In this document: positions 36,464 to 47,103 of the stretch, in pieces
Numbering within the stretch: position 1 is the first letter of the stretch
Layout: each line of letters begins with the position of its first letter
Origin: Vitrella brassicaformis
Taxonomy: Eukaryota > Sar > Vitrellaceae
Assembly: GCA_001179505.1 (NCBI GenBank)
Contig: CDMY01000859.1
Span: forward strand, 37,867 to 101,866
Reading direction: 5' to 3'
DNA length: 64,000 nucleotides
Notes under the pieces: generated by a model
The model's input: the letters and a program-made list of their open reading frames with translations, nothing else
What the model was told of the DNA's origin: nothing
Databases searched by the model: none
Position numbers and translations under genes: made by a program

Positions 36464-37580
36464 CGAGCACAGCGGTTCGATCCACACGGCTGGTCGGTCG
36501 ATCTATCTGTGTGCGAACCTTACTTACCGGTAGGGCCAGTGGGCTGCTTCAGGTAGGTGCATATCTGTTGGCTTCGTTAGTTAAGCATTACACAACTGAG
36601 GGAGAAAGGAGCCACCCAGACATCACAAAGGTGGATGGACCGGCTGGCATCTATCTCACTCACCTTGGGTGAATGGCGGCGTCCGCCCCTCGGCACTCGT
36701 GTTCCCGATGAGTGGCTCGCTTCCTTTGTTGTGTTGTGTGGGCTGCGGGTGCAAAGCCCACCTGAAAAGACCTGCACACGTCAGTCAGCGCCACACACAT
36801 CACATCCCTCCATGTACACGTGGCCCTCCGCCTGCCCGTCAGTCTCGCCATGACGTCAAGACACTTACCAGTCGGGGTAAATGGACCGCAGCGAACGGAG
36901 GAAGACACGGACAGACCAGAAGGGGCGATCGATCGGGAGCAGCCTCACCACTGCACACCTGAGGCGCACACAGACAGACAAAGCAGTGGATGACCGACAG
37001 GTGTCTTGATGTGGTGCGTGTGTGTCGTCGTGTCGTGCGCACCAGGGTCAGGTGAAATGGCCAGCAGATGGATGGATGGATGGACAAGTGGACAAGTGGA
37101 CGGACCATACATACACACGCCAGCCAGCCAGCCAGCCAGCCAGCCAGTTAGCCAAAACTCACCCCGATCGGACGGACACACACGCCCTCAAGACACTTAC
37201 AAACCTCAGCCAGACGAAGAATAGCTCAGGCTCACCGACACACACCCACCCGCCACCAGCCATCCGCAGACAGACATGCAGCAGCGCCCATCCACACACA
37301 CGCGGCCGCCACCATACCAAAAATAGCACTGAGACATGAATGCACACATCAGCCTCACAGGAAAAATAGCACTCAGACACGAATGAACACATCAGCCTCA
37401 CAGGGGCGGGCAGGCAGGCGGGCAGGCAGGCAGGCAGGCAGTAGTATACACTGGTGTACAGGTAGGCTTTTTTTGGGTGCTTGGGCTTTTCTGTTGTTTT
37501 TGGCTTTTCTCCCCGCTCGCTGCCTCGTCTGACCTCCGCTGGCGAAAAGGAGAACAAAGGCAGCCACTCGCCCCCCCCCC

Positions 37581-37880
37581 NNNNNNNNNNNNNNNNNNNN
37601 NNNNNNNNNNNNNNNNNNNNNNNNNNNNNNNNNNNNNNNNNNNNNNNNNNNNNNNNNNNNNNNNNNNNNNNNNNNNNNNNNNNNNNNNNNNNNNNNNNNN
37701 NNNNNNNNNNNNNNNNNNNNNNNNNNNNNNNNNNNNNNNNNNNNNNNNNNNNNNNNNNNNNNNNNNNNNNNNNNNNNNNNNNNNNNNNNNNNNNNNNNNN
37801 NNNNNNNNNNNNNNNNNNNNNNNNNNNNNNNNNNNNNNNNNNNNNNNNNNNNNNNNNNNNNNNNNNNNNNNNNNNNNNNN
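37581..37880. other. Assembly gap (300 N) flanked by poly-C
   Basis: Exactly 300 N bases, preceded by 10 C and followed by 27 C. The round length suggests a placeholder of unknown true size. The flanking homopolymer explains why the assembly stopped there. Confidence 0.98.
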
Positions 37881-38150
37881 CCCCCCCCCCCCCCCCCCCC
37901 CCCCCCCAGCAGCCTGTGGCAGGGTGTGCTATCTACCTACTGACTGCACACGGTAGTCGTCTGTCTGTGGGGTGTGTGGTCTGTGAGGGTGTCTGTGTGT
38001 GTGTGGCGGCTGTGTCACCTCCCCCCATCATACCACGTCGGTGTGGTCGGTGTGTGTGTCTGTGTGTGTGTGGCGACTCTCTTATCACTCACAGCAGCAA
38101 GCGGCAGCAGCACCCTCTCGCTCACTCACGGCACCAGCTATCTCTCTGAC

Positions 38151-40614
38151 TCACTGCCCTCCTCCGAAGACGCCCGCGATGGCCTTGCCGATGGTCTCGA
38201 CGCCCTCCTTGATGCAGCTGAGTGCCGCCCAGCTCCTCATGGAGAGATCCTGGCGGGCCGATCGCACCTCCCAGAGACCTGGGTAGGCGGCGCTGGGTTG
38301 CCACCATTCCCGCTCCTCCGTGAACGGGTTCCACACCCATCCCGTCTGCACGTGGTGCCCCCCCACGCTGACCAGCTTGGGTGCCCCCGCCGTGAAGGGG
38401 ATGTGGTGCGCCGGGATCGGGACGCCGTGCGGCCCGAAGATGACCGGCAGGGAAGGCACTGGCCGAGCAGCTGCAGCAGGTGGTGGTGGTGGTGGTGTGG
38501 ACGGATGTGCTGGCGGTGGTGACGGTGTGGTCGTGTCTGGCGGTGCGTCTGGGGCGGGGGGTGGCAGGTCGTCCTCATCGTCTTCCTCACCGACGTCTAC
38601 GCAATCGCCAGCTGAGCGAGGGAGGGGCGGTGCGATGCAAGGGAAATGGGGCTGTGGGGCCGTGCAGTGGGGCTGACTGGTGGGGGCGGGCTCCTCACTC
38701 TCGTCCTCGTCGTTGCCCACATCTACACAGTCCCCGTCTGGCGTGGGAGGCGGGAGGGATGCCGGGATGGCCAGGCGGTGGGGCGCCTTGGCGGGGTGGT
38801 GGGGCGGGATGGTGCTGCGGCTCAGGGATGGCTGCTGCGGCGTGGCCGCGACCCTCTGCACCTCCTGCTTCCTCGGGGCGACGAAGGCGGTGCCGTTCTT
38901 GACGGCGTCGAGCACCTCTGGAGACTGCAGGAATGCCAGTACGGCCTCCAGCGAGTCCCGGATCTCCTTGAGAGTGCTCCTCCTCGACTGGTCGGCCACC
39001 AGGCCGCCCCGCTCCTCTCTTGTCTGGCCGGGCTGGTCCTCCAAAGTCGTGTATGCGATCGCGGTGAGCCTCCTCCTCCACTCGGTCAGCCACTCCACGC
39101 CCTGCTCGTTGCCCAGGTACCACAGCCCCTGGTCGATGTGGTGGCCGCAGCCCTCTGGCGGGAATGAGGGGAGGCCGACCATGGGGTGGTTGGGGTCGGT
39201 GATGACCAGGGCGCCCTCGCGCGTGAAGTCCTCCCAGTTGCTCAGCAGAGTCGCCTCCGCCTCTTCCTGGGCTTGTCTGGGACGCAGCTTCTCGCCCGTC
39301 CTCAACTCCCTCTCGCCCATGATAAACCTTTTGAGATTGTCCAGCCTGTCGAGCAGTGACCGCCCGCGCGCCGCGGCGTAGATGAGCATGCAGAAAGACC
39401 ACGCGAGGGTCGGCTCGCCCAGCCACACGTCTCCCTCCCCCGACGACGGCCCTGAGAGGACGGCCTGCACCTCCGGCGGCGTGAAAGTGGCGGTGCCGGT
39501 GGGCAGCTGCTTCTGCTTCCTCCGCTCCTCGAAGTCGGTGGACACGAGGACGGCGAACGGGCCGAGATGGTCTGGGGGTGGGATGGAGTGCTCGGCCCTG
39601 GCCTTGGCGACTATGACATTGACCAAGTCGATGGCCTTGGCGCGCTGCTCGTCGCCGCCATCTGCTGCCACCGCTGCCGATGCTGCTGATGCTGAGGGTG
39701 TTGGGGATTCTAGGGCGGCTCGGGGGAGCATGATGTTGTTGCAGAACCCGTCAAGGTGGAGCATGCCCAGGGAGTATGCCGCCTCGTGGGCCTCCAGGAC
39801 GAGGAGAAGGGCGCGTGTGATGATGATGGTCTCACGCCAGAGTTCCGCCCTCGCCTCTGGGGTGTTGCCCTCCTTGGCAAATGCAAATGCCTCGCAGGCG
39901 TCGACCACGTTGTGCTTGGTCTCGCCCTTGCTGCCAGGCCTCGCCGGGCGCCAGCCAAAAAACACACTCAACTCTACCCACTTGTCCTCTGCACACCCAA
40001 CACCAACACACACCCGAGCACGAGAGCAGAGGTATGGTCGTTGTCTTCTAGAAGGACCGACACTCTCTGTGTGCCGTGCAGTGCAGCCCACCCACCCACT
40101 CACCGCTAAGCAGTGGACTCGCTATGCACAGGGCTTCCCTCCTACTGCCGTCGGCGCCGGTGACGATGGCGGGGTTCTGTGGGTCGGTGTCGGAGGCCAG
40201 CAGGTGGAGGAAGGGATAGCGGCCGGCCGCTTGCCGCATTCGCTCCTCCTCGACCTCGAATTCCCTCTCCTTCTTGGCCCACGCTGGGTCCGCCGGGTCG
40301 CCGACGAACGCCATCTTGACGGCCGCCTCGTGCTCACGCCCTCCCTGCTGCAGCCGGGCTGCCCTGACGACGCCCGTCACCCCCTCGCCAACGATGGCGG
40401 CTTCCCCTCCCTCAAACACCGCCCTACTGCTGCTGCTGCTGAACCGGATGCTGCTACTACTGCTACTGCTGCTGCTGCTGGTCGCCATGTTGTTGCTGTG
40501 GTGCTGCTGGCGACGGTATTGCGATGGGCACGGCTGGCCAGGGGACGGCTGCGCCTGATCCGCGCCGACGGGTCGTAGACTTTGGTCGTGGGTGCTGGTG
40601 CTGCTGCTGGGCAT
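38151..40614 (-). CDS. Divergent kinase-like protein, paralogue 2, with C-terminal tail domain
   Basis: Two exons (40614-40104 and 39988-38151) close in phase to 782 residues, starting at an ATG after a Ser-rich context. Glycine loop GEGVTGVV, lysine strand AAVKMAF, catalytic-loop equivalent LHLDGFCNNIML, DFG-position strand AIDLVNVI and APE-like TFTPPEV match paralogue 1 very closely, so the duplication is recent. The C-terminal third is Pro-rich with a twice-repeated acidic motif GDCVDVG followed by Asp/Glu. It ends in a compact tail (WNPFTEEREWWQPS ... LWEVRSARQDL ... EGVETIGKAIAG) that is shared with paralogue 4 but absent from paralogue 1. Substrate unknown. Confidence 0.8.
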
Positions 40615-40859
40615 GTGTGCTCTCTTCTGCGCGAGGACCTTTTCTCGTCGACGCCTTTTCTCGCCATGAATATCTCGCCGCGCTTATCCATGGGTTCCTT
40701 GCTGTCTGCATGAAATCCATCCATCCATTCATCCGGTGTGACGGACACGGCTGGGTGGAGGCGCCGCAGACAGCGGAGATGCTGGCGGCACAATTCATTC
40801 AAGACCCTTCCATTGGCAAAAGAATGTCAAACAACCCATAGTGCCGTCACACTCAGCCG

Positions 40860-41029
40860 TGGTAACACAACACACACCACGAGGCACATAGCAGGTCCGC
40901 ACCCGAGGCCATCCCGTCCTCCTATCTCTCCATGTGCCTTATTCGGGTCAGGTTTCCTCCTCTACATGCCCGTGGTCTCTCGCCACCTTGCATCTTCCCT
41001 CGACAACGACAGATCAAGCTCAGGACGGA
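40860..41029. other. Intergenic, no gene seen
   Basis: Upstream flank of kinase-like paralogue 2 leading into the purine microsatellite. No coding potential on either strand. Confidence 0.5.
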
Positions 41030-41086
41030 GAGACAGAGAGAGAGAGAGGGAGAGAGAGGGAGAGAGAAAGAGAGAAAGGGAGAGAC

Positions 41087-41119
<33 letters not shown>

Positions 41120-41195
41120 GAGAAAGAGAGGGAGGGAGGGAGAGACAGAGGGAGGGAGAGAGGGAGGGAGAGACAGAGGCAGGAAGAGACAAAGG
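41030..41195. repeat. GA-rich (GAGA/GGGA) microsatellite
   Basis: About 165 bases of nearly pure purine on the plus strand, built from GAGA with GGGA and GACA variants. Long apparent reading frames of Arg-Glu on plus and Ser-Leu-Pro on minus are artefacts of this repeat. Confidence 0.95.
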
Positions 41196-41691
41196 AGGGA
41201 GGGAAAGAGGATAGACCGTTTGATGCTGCCGTCGTTGACGAAAGAAATTGCGGCTGTGGGTGCATGGAGGGGCTGTCTCGTGTGTGTTGTTGATGATGTG
41301 AGTCTTGGATTTGGGCGTGTCGCTACTCCTCGTTGGATGGATGGAGGATGGCTTCTGCGTTGTTCGACAGCCCGATCAGCGACGCTCAGATGTCTGTGCG
41401 TGTGTGTGCAGAGAGGGGTCATCTGGCCAGTGCGAATCTTGCACGTTGCGTGTGTTTCCCTCACTGACAATCTATGTGTGAATGGCTTCCACAGACCCGA
41501 TGTGACACTCAACTACATCAGTTGCCGCCATGTATTCAGAGCCAGAAGTCGGTTGGTCCATCAGATGTACACACATACACACACGCATACGCCAGCCACA
41601 CCAGCCATGACGAAGGCAGACATACGCAGAAACGCCGTGAGTCCTTCCCCTGCCTCCTCTTATCGATTAATCGTATTCTTTCTTTGTCAGT

Positions 41692-43720
41692 TCATACTCT
41701 GATCGTATGACCCTTCAGATCTGCCCGGACCCGCATGCCCTGACGGGTCATGGCATCATATGTGAAGCTGATGATGGTGAAGTCGCCCACTCGCATGCCG
41801 TTTGGGAGCAGCTGTCGAATGGCATCGAGAAGCTCGCCAGACCGATTTGCGCCAGACCATCCCGGCAGATCCAGCGTCACACAGCCCAGGCCACGCACGC
41901 CGGCGTTGAGCAGAGACGTGAGGCCGCGGCGAATGCGCTCGGCAGCGTCAAAGGGCTCCAAGCCGTCGGGCACTGAATGGAGGAAGACACAGACACAAGG
42001 CGGATGCACACACACACAAGGTGGACAGACAAGCACCTTCCTGAGCTCACTGCCTTGTCGGCATACCTGAGAGGTACATTTGTAGAGTGCCAATCGCTGG
42101 CACGTTCGCTGGCAGGCTACTCGACCCCCATCCGTCAAAGGCGCCGCTCTGGGTGACACTGACCTGATCCCCGCCGAGTGAGCCACCGACCTGGACACGG
42201 TGCACCTCCCTCCCCGCCCCCAGCGCCTCCAGCACCCCCACCATCTCCTGTCGGCCGATACCGCTACTGAACTTCACTCTGCCCACCTCCCTGGGCATCT
42301 TCTCCGCCAAAAGCCGGCCCGCAGCACTGCCCACAGCACTCTCGATATGCAACTCACAACACTACCGCAAAGGCCGCAGGTGGGTGCTGATGGAGAACTG
42401 CTGCAGGTGGCTGATGATAGTGGGGGCGGGTGGCTGGGTGCCGGGAGGGGGGACGAAGCCAGGGGCGTTGGCGACCACCACCTCGACGCTGCGGGATTCG
42501 AGGCTCTGTGCGATCTTGATGGCGGACTCGCTGGGCCTGTCGATGGGGTGGGTGAGGTCGTGCTGACTGATGGTGTAGGACACCTCCCCCGCCTGCCGTG
42601 CCGCCTGTTGGATGGCCGTCTTGATGAAGGGGGATGCGCGACGGGGGAAGTCGTTGGCGTAGAAAAGTGACAGGTCGAAATCCTGGCGGGCACCGCCGGT
42701 GAACGTCACTGTGACGGGGACGTCCGGCGACACACAGCATGTGTCGATGAAACCGTCGACAGCGAGCAGGACAGAGAGGCCGCCGCGGTCCCCGAAGTGT
42801 GGGATCTCCATGTCGAGCCTCTTGAGCGACTTCTGACACCCGCGCGATGTCAGCGCCTCCTACAGATGCAAAGAGAGAGACACATTCGTATGTGTACACA
42901 CATCCGTATGTATCACGCCTCTCTGTACAGTGTGATGGGTGCTTGCCTGCAGTCGCTTGACTCCTTCCAGGCATTGCTCCGAGGTCTCTCCAAGCTCGTG
43001 CTCCATCCCCTCGATGGTCTGCAGGTGTCTGAGCCCCTCGAAGGTCTGCAGGTGTCTGAGGGGCCCCGGCTGCCCAGGAGGAGCGTTGGGGAAGTGCGCA
43101 AACACGGCCGCCCACTCCCTCCAGGTCGGTCTCACCCTCAAATACGAAAACCGCCGCCAAACCTCCCCCACCCGCCTCAGCGACGACGACGACCCGATGA
43201 ATCGGCCTAGCGCGTCGGCATCCCACTCCTCCACCTCCATGCACTCGAGAGCGGGCATCTTCCACCCCCTCTCGGCCAGCACACGGTGGTCTCGGAGGGC
43301 TCCCGTGACGCTCTTGAGCGAGGGGAGGAGGGGGCAAGACGCAGAGGAAGAGGAAGAGGGCTGCCGGCTCCGGCTCCGCGCTGTGCGGAAGACGTACAAA
43401 CCGGTGTCGAAGTTGGAGTTGGTGTTGGTGTCGGTGGCGAAGTCGATGGTCTCTAGACTGCCCCCCATGTGCTGCTGGCCCTCTTTCTCGCACGTCTCGT
43501 GCCGCCCAGCAGCATGGCCCTCCACTATGCTGATCATGTTCTCCAGGCACCACGACCGGTCGGAGGGTGGCTGGACGAGGGTGAGGGCTGTCAAATTGAG
43601 GAGCTGTTTGCCGAAGTCGAAAGCGTCCCCAGGCCTCATGCTCTCCCAGAACTGGCGGGCTGCAGCTGTGGAGCTGTCGATGGTGATGTGGGTGTACTGA
43701 TAGAGGACAGCGTGGCGGAT
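41692..43720 (-). pseudogene. Paralogue of the TLDc-locus front half, with in-frame TAG
   Basis: Exons from about 43720-42947, 42859-42067 and 41972-41692 on the minus strand. Phases close from the second exon on. Homology to the 11.3-14.1 kb locus covers FWESMRPGDAFDFGKQLLNL, CQKSLKRLD and VPDGLEPFDAAERIRRGL. The intron at the KRLQ junction uses a GC donor (CTGCAG then GCAAGC at 42946). Within exon 2, TAG occurs in frame at 42364-42362. Removing a 39-base GT-AG segment that starts one base before it (GTAGTG...GGGCAG) restores the frame and the alignment, so it is either a nonsense insertion or an ultra-short intron. The 5' end is unresolved and runs into the ESF1-derived duplicate. It has no TLDc domain. 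Confidence 0.6.
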
Positions 43721-43957
43721 GCTCTGTGTGGCACCACCGCCACAGGTGGCGGATGAAAGGCACACAGCACCATTGGCTGACTCAGCAGGTAGCTGCCTGT
43801 CACTGTCACCAATCAGCCCTGTTGCCGGCCGCTGTGTCGCCAAGTGCCTCCCTGCCCTTCGCTCAGGCGATGGCAGCGAACTCGTCGCAGACACAGAGAA
43901 ACCCAACCACCACAAACTTGCAGAACACACTCATGACACACGCCGGCTTGTGGCCCT

Positions 43958-44480
43958 TTGTCGGTTCTTCATCGTCTTTTTCCATTCGGTAGAAGCGCCG
44001 CATGTCGTCGGCCTTGACCTCCCTGTTGCGTCTGCCGTAGGGATCAACCACCGTGTGCGTCTGGAAGGCCTTGTCATCGAACATCCTGACAGCCACACAG
44101 ACACAGGCGGGATCAATGGGGGCGATGGATGGACTGATGGATTGGTGCGTGTTTTGTACCTGTGGAATCTGTCATCGATGAGGGTCCTCCTGGTCTTGAG
44201 CGGCGCCTTCTTGAAGCGCGGGTTGCTGGACGGATCAAACCGGGGATCCATCGCCATCACGACAACGCAGTCCGCAGACCTGATGGCAGATCTTCGGACT
44301 TGAGCTAAGCTCGCAAATTGAGCTCGCAGGGTCGACAGGAAGGGATCGCATTCATCAGACGGGCTTTGTGATGATGCGAGCCAGGAGCTGAGCCAATGAA
44401 AGCAAAGAATGCAGCAAAGCATCGCAACTTTGTACCCCCACCCATCATTTTTCCACGGTCTGTGAGTGAGTGTACTGTGT
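43958..44480 (-). pseudogene. Truncated duplicate of ESF1 promoter and first two exons
   Basis: Reading on the minus strand, this copy contains the ESF1 upstream region, the ATG at 44257 (MAMDPRFDPSSNPRFKKAPL), an intact exon 1 donor and exon 2 through EEPTKG. ESF1 similarity then stops abruptly and the frame ends 23 codons later. Nucleotide identity to 19990-20525 is high, with scattered substitutions (for example KTRKTLIDER to KTRRTLIDDR), most of them conservative. It is a segmental-duplication fragment, not a functional ESF1. Confidence 0.85.
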
Positions 44481-44670
44481 GCAGCGACAAGGCAGCCACG
44501 TTCCCTCCGCCCCTCAGCCATGCAACGACCTCTTGCAGAAATGTCATGCAAGAGCTACAGACGCGATCCACGGAATGTCATGCAGACCCTCATTCGTATG
44601 TATAGGTACACAGCTTACACAAACGCGTAAGCAACAGAGTGAGCTGTGTACGCTTCTACACATGTGGTCA

Positions 44671-44710
44671 ATGCACAATCTGCCGGCCCGCCGGCAGTTT
44701 CACCCACTGA
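44671..44710. repeat. 40-bp direct repeat, copy a, containing CTGCCGG/CCGGCAG palindrome
   Basis: Matches 45167-45206 with a handful of changes. Both copies end in GTTTCACCCACTGA. Copy a includes the perfect inverted repeat CTGCCGG-cccg-CCGGCAG. Confidence 0.85.
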
Positions 44711-44750
44711 AAGATGCAGGAGGAAGCAGGCAGACAGGGAGGTCACATCG

Positions 44751-44823
44751 AACATCACGTACGTGTTAGACCCAAACACGTATATCATATATACGTGTTC
44801 GGGTTTAACACCTACGTGATGTT
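44751..44823. repeat. Foldback inverted repeat 1 (35-bp arms, 3-bp loop)
   Basis: Left arm 44751-44785 starts AACATCACGTACGTGTTAGA. Right arm 44789-44823 is its reverse complement with three mismatches, leaving the loop CAT. A transcript would form a near-perfect 35-bp hairpin. No coding potential. Confidence 0.9.
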
Positions 44824-44985
44824 GACATGATCTTTCCCTCACCCCTCACCCCTTCCTCCCCCTCCCTGTCTGTCTGCCTGCCTGCCCCAACCACACAGCA
44901 CAGCTCACCCGTAAAGACACAGACAGACAGACAGACAGACGGACAGACAGACAGACAGGAGGGCAGACAGGCGGGCAGCTTCCCG

Positions 44986-45074
44986 CGCCACACAGCACCC
45001 GTCGTAAATCAATACAACCAGACAGGAGTGTGGGTGTGTCGGTTGTATTGATCTACGACGGGTGTTGTGTGGCG
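44986..45074. repeat. Foldback inverted repeat 2 (34-bp arms, 21-bp loop)
   Basis: Left arm 44986-45019 starts CGCCACACAGCACCCGTCGT. Right arm 45041-45074 is its reverse complement with two mismatches, both transitions that keep a G-U pair in one transcript sense. The arms are unrelated in sequence to foldback 1. Confidence 0.9.
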
Positions 45075-45166
45075 AGGTGAAGCGCTATGAGTGAAGGTGC
45101 ACGCCCTCGGTGTTCACGGCAATGTCAAGCAGACACGCACAGCAAGCCATAGAAGTGTCCATACCT

Positions 45167-45206
45167 ATGCACAGTGTGCCGGGCCGTCGGCGGTTTCACC
45201 CACTGA
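45167..45206. repeat. 40-bp direct repeat, copy b
   Basis: Second copy of the element at 44671-44710. The two direct copies bracket both foldback inverted repeats. Confidence 0.85.
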
Positions 45207-45617
45207 GCACTGGACTGCTGCGCGTGGGTGAACGTGTGACGGCCAGCAGGCACGCAAGATGGGAGCAAAACCTGCTCCCTCGTTCTCTCCGCTGGCCATC
45301 ATCTGTACACCATAGTCAGTCCATCAGAGAGAGAGAGAGAGAGTAAGCGAAGAGGGAAGAACCCACCCATCAGCTTGCAGCAGTCTCGTGTGCGGCGGTG
45401 CAATATCCATGGTGGTGCAAGCACACGTCTGGCCTGCCAGCCGCCGACGCATAAGTAGCAGGCGCACCCCTCGCTGGCTATGCCATCCGCCGCCGACAAG
45501 AGCGGTCTCCCCAGGCACCGCCCACCATTCATCACACACATACACACACTACACACTCAAATACACACACAGCCACGTATGTGTATGTGTGTGTATGTAG
45601 GCATGGAAGTCAGTCAG

Positions 45618-46576
45618 TCAGTCGGCCTTGCTGTTTCTCTCCATTTCTACCAGCCATGCAGGCTTGTTCATGTGCCTCCCCCGCCCAGCGTTGGCGTCGG
45701 GCGGCTCCTCGCTCTCTGTCGTCTGGTGGTAGGCCGCCCTCCCTCTCCCCTTCCCTCGCCCTTGGCCCCTGCCTCGTGGCCTGCCTCCATCTGTGCGGTC
45801 ATCGCCGCTCGAGCTAGCACCTCCCCAACCTCTACCGCCGTCAGACCCCAAGCCTTCTCCGCTGCCCCACCCCTCTCCACGACGACCCCCACCCACGCCG
45901 CTCGTCTTGCCCTCCTCCTCGGCCATGAGGTACCGCGCCAGTGCCGTCACGTCCTCACCACTGCCCTGATGCTGCTGGGGGTCTTCTCCCGGCCAGATGC
46001 CGTTCTGGGGGACTCGGACCATCGGGCCGTCCACGGTGCTTGGCCACTCCTCCAACTCCTCCACGCTGACCGGCTCTGCGTCGAGGCTGGTTGGCCAAGC
46101 CGGTAGGCCGGGTGAGAGGGGCTGCTGGTCATTGTGTGCGTGTGGGCGTCGGTATGCCGATGGGCCCATGGGTGAGGACGTGCGGGCTGTCTCGACGGCG
46201 AGACGCGGAGGCCGACACGCCGAGACGCCTGGGATCTCGGTCCTCTGGCACACCTGTAGCATACACATGAAGACATGGATAGTTGCGGGTCTCTGCCACG
46301 GTCCGTGCGTGTGCGCCTCACCTCGGTCCCGAAGAGCTGTCGACTTGTCGTGGCGGTGCGCATCCAAGCCGCCGCCCCGCTCCCTCTCCTTGCCGTCATC
46401 CAGGTGCCCACGGGACGATGCCTCCGATGGATCACGTGAGGGGCGAGACAGGCCAATGCCGTATCGGTCGCGCCGACACAATCCGTCGTCATCGCGAGGC
46501 CAACCACGCCCTGCCCCCAACACCTCACGCACACTCGCGGATGTCGGGTGGATTCTCCGCACGCAGGGGATGTCAT
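45618..46576 (-). CDS. RG-rich protein, 296 aa
   Basis: Exon 1 46576-46322 (ATG, MTSPACGESTRHPR) and exon 2 46253-45618 join in phase 0 with a GT-AG intron. The C-terminal third is Gly/Arg-rich (RGEGWGSGEGLGSDGGRGWG, then GRPRGRGQGRGKGRGR) and the protein ends GRGRHMNKPAWLVEMERN. The Pro-Ala-Trp end after an RG tract resembles RNA-binding and splicing-associated proteins. Helix GEDVTALARYLMAEEEGKT precedes the RG tract. RNA binding is an inference from the RG box; no RRM or zinc finger is visible. Confidence 0.65.
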
Positions 46577-46593
46577 GGTGAGGGTGGTGAGGG

Positions 46594-46628
46594 TTTGTAT
46601 TGATCGTTTGTATTGATCGTTTGTATTG
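46594..46628. repeat. 13-bp tandem repeat TTTGTATTGATCG
   Basis: Two full units and one partial, located 18-52 bases upstream of the start codon of the RG-rich gene. It may be part of its promoter or 5' UTR. Confidence 0.8.
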
Positions 46629-47103
46629 TGGTGGGCTGGGAGGCCGGGAGCCCTCTGACGAGATGGATCGCGAGCGGTGGGGAGAGCGGCGACGGACGGA
46701 GCGGCGAGGAGAGAGGTGGAATCTGGGCAGGGGGGGAGGATCTGATAGAGACATCCATCCATTCATCCATCCATCGGCGTGTGTTGGATGGTGTATGGGT
46801 CGCTCTCTCAACACCCACCACGCTGGTTTGGGCTCTGTGCGAAGGCCACCAGCCGGCACGCCATAGCGAACTCCTCCCAGCCGAGCCCATTCTTGTTACG
46901 GGTGACCAATCTAAGAATCTGGACGACCATAACCGCCACCACACACACACACGCACACACACGGGCAGACAAACACGTCTCGACGACTCTATGTATGCGT
47001 GTGCGCATTGTGCATTGTCCATGCCTGGTCAGCCACTGCCACATTTATGCCCAATGTGAGTAGGATCTGTCTCGCCCTGCCGTGCCGGACGAACCCCAGG
47101 CAA

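Larger units (their letters stand above)
30045..37580. other. Gene-poor repeat region
   Basis: About 7.5 kb with no convincing complete gene. It contains a dispersed duplication (30140-30300 and 31405-31570), degenerate tandem units of about 0.75 kb between 33.2 and 34.8 kb, and many CA, GACA, CATC and TGCC microsatellites. A few exon-like segments lie on the minus strand. Reading frames here are short, and most lack the G/C-rich third positions of real exons. Confidence 0.6.

Noticed and set aside
37477-38149. Open frames running through the N tract
   Set aside because: They only exist because N codons are read as X and the poly-C flanks give polyproline.
38320-39381. Long plus-strand frames opposite kinase-like paralogue 2
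   Set aside because: They are mirror frames of a G/C-biased minus-strand exon. The minus strand has the conserved kinase-like motifs.
40934-41293. Long Arg/Glu-rich and Ser/Leu/Pro-rich open frames
   Set aside because: They are translations of the GA microsatellite in several frames on both strands, with no splice structure or homology.
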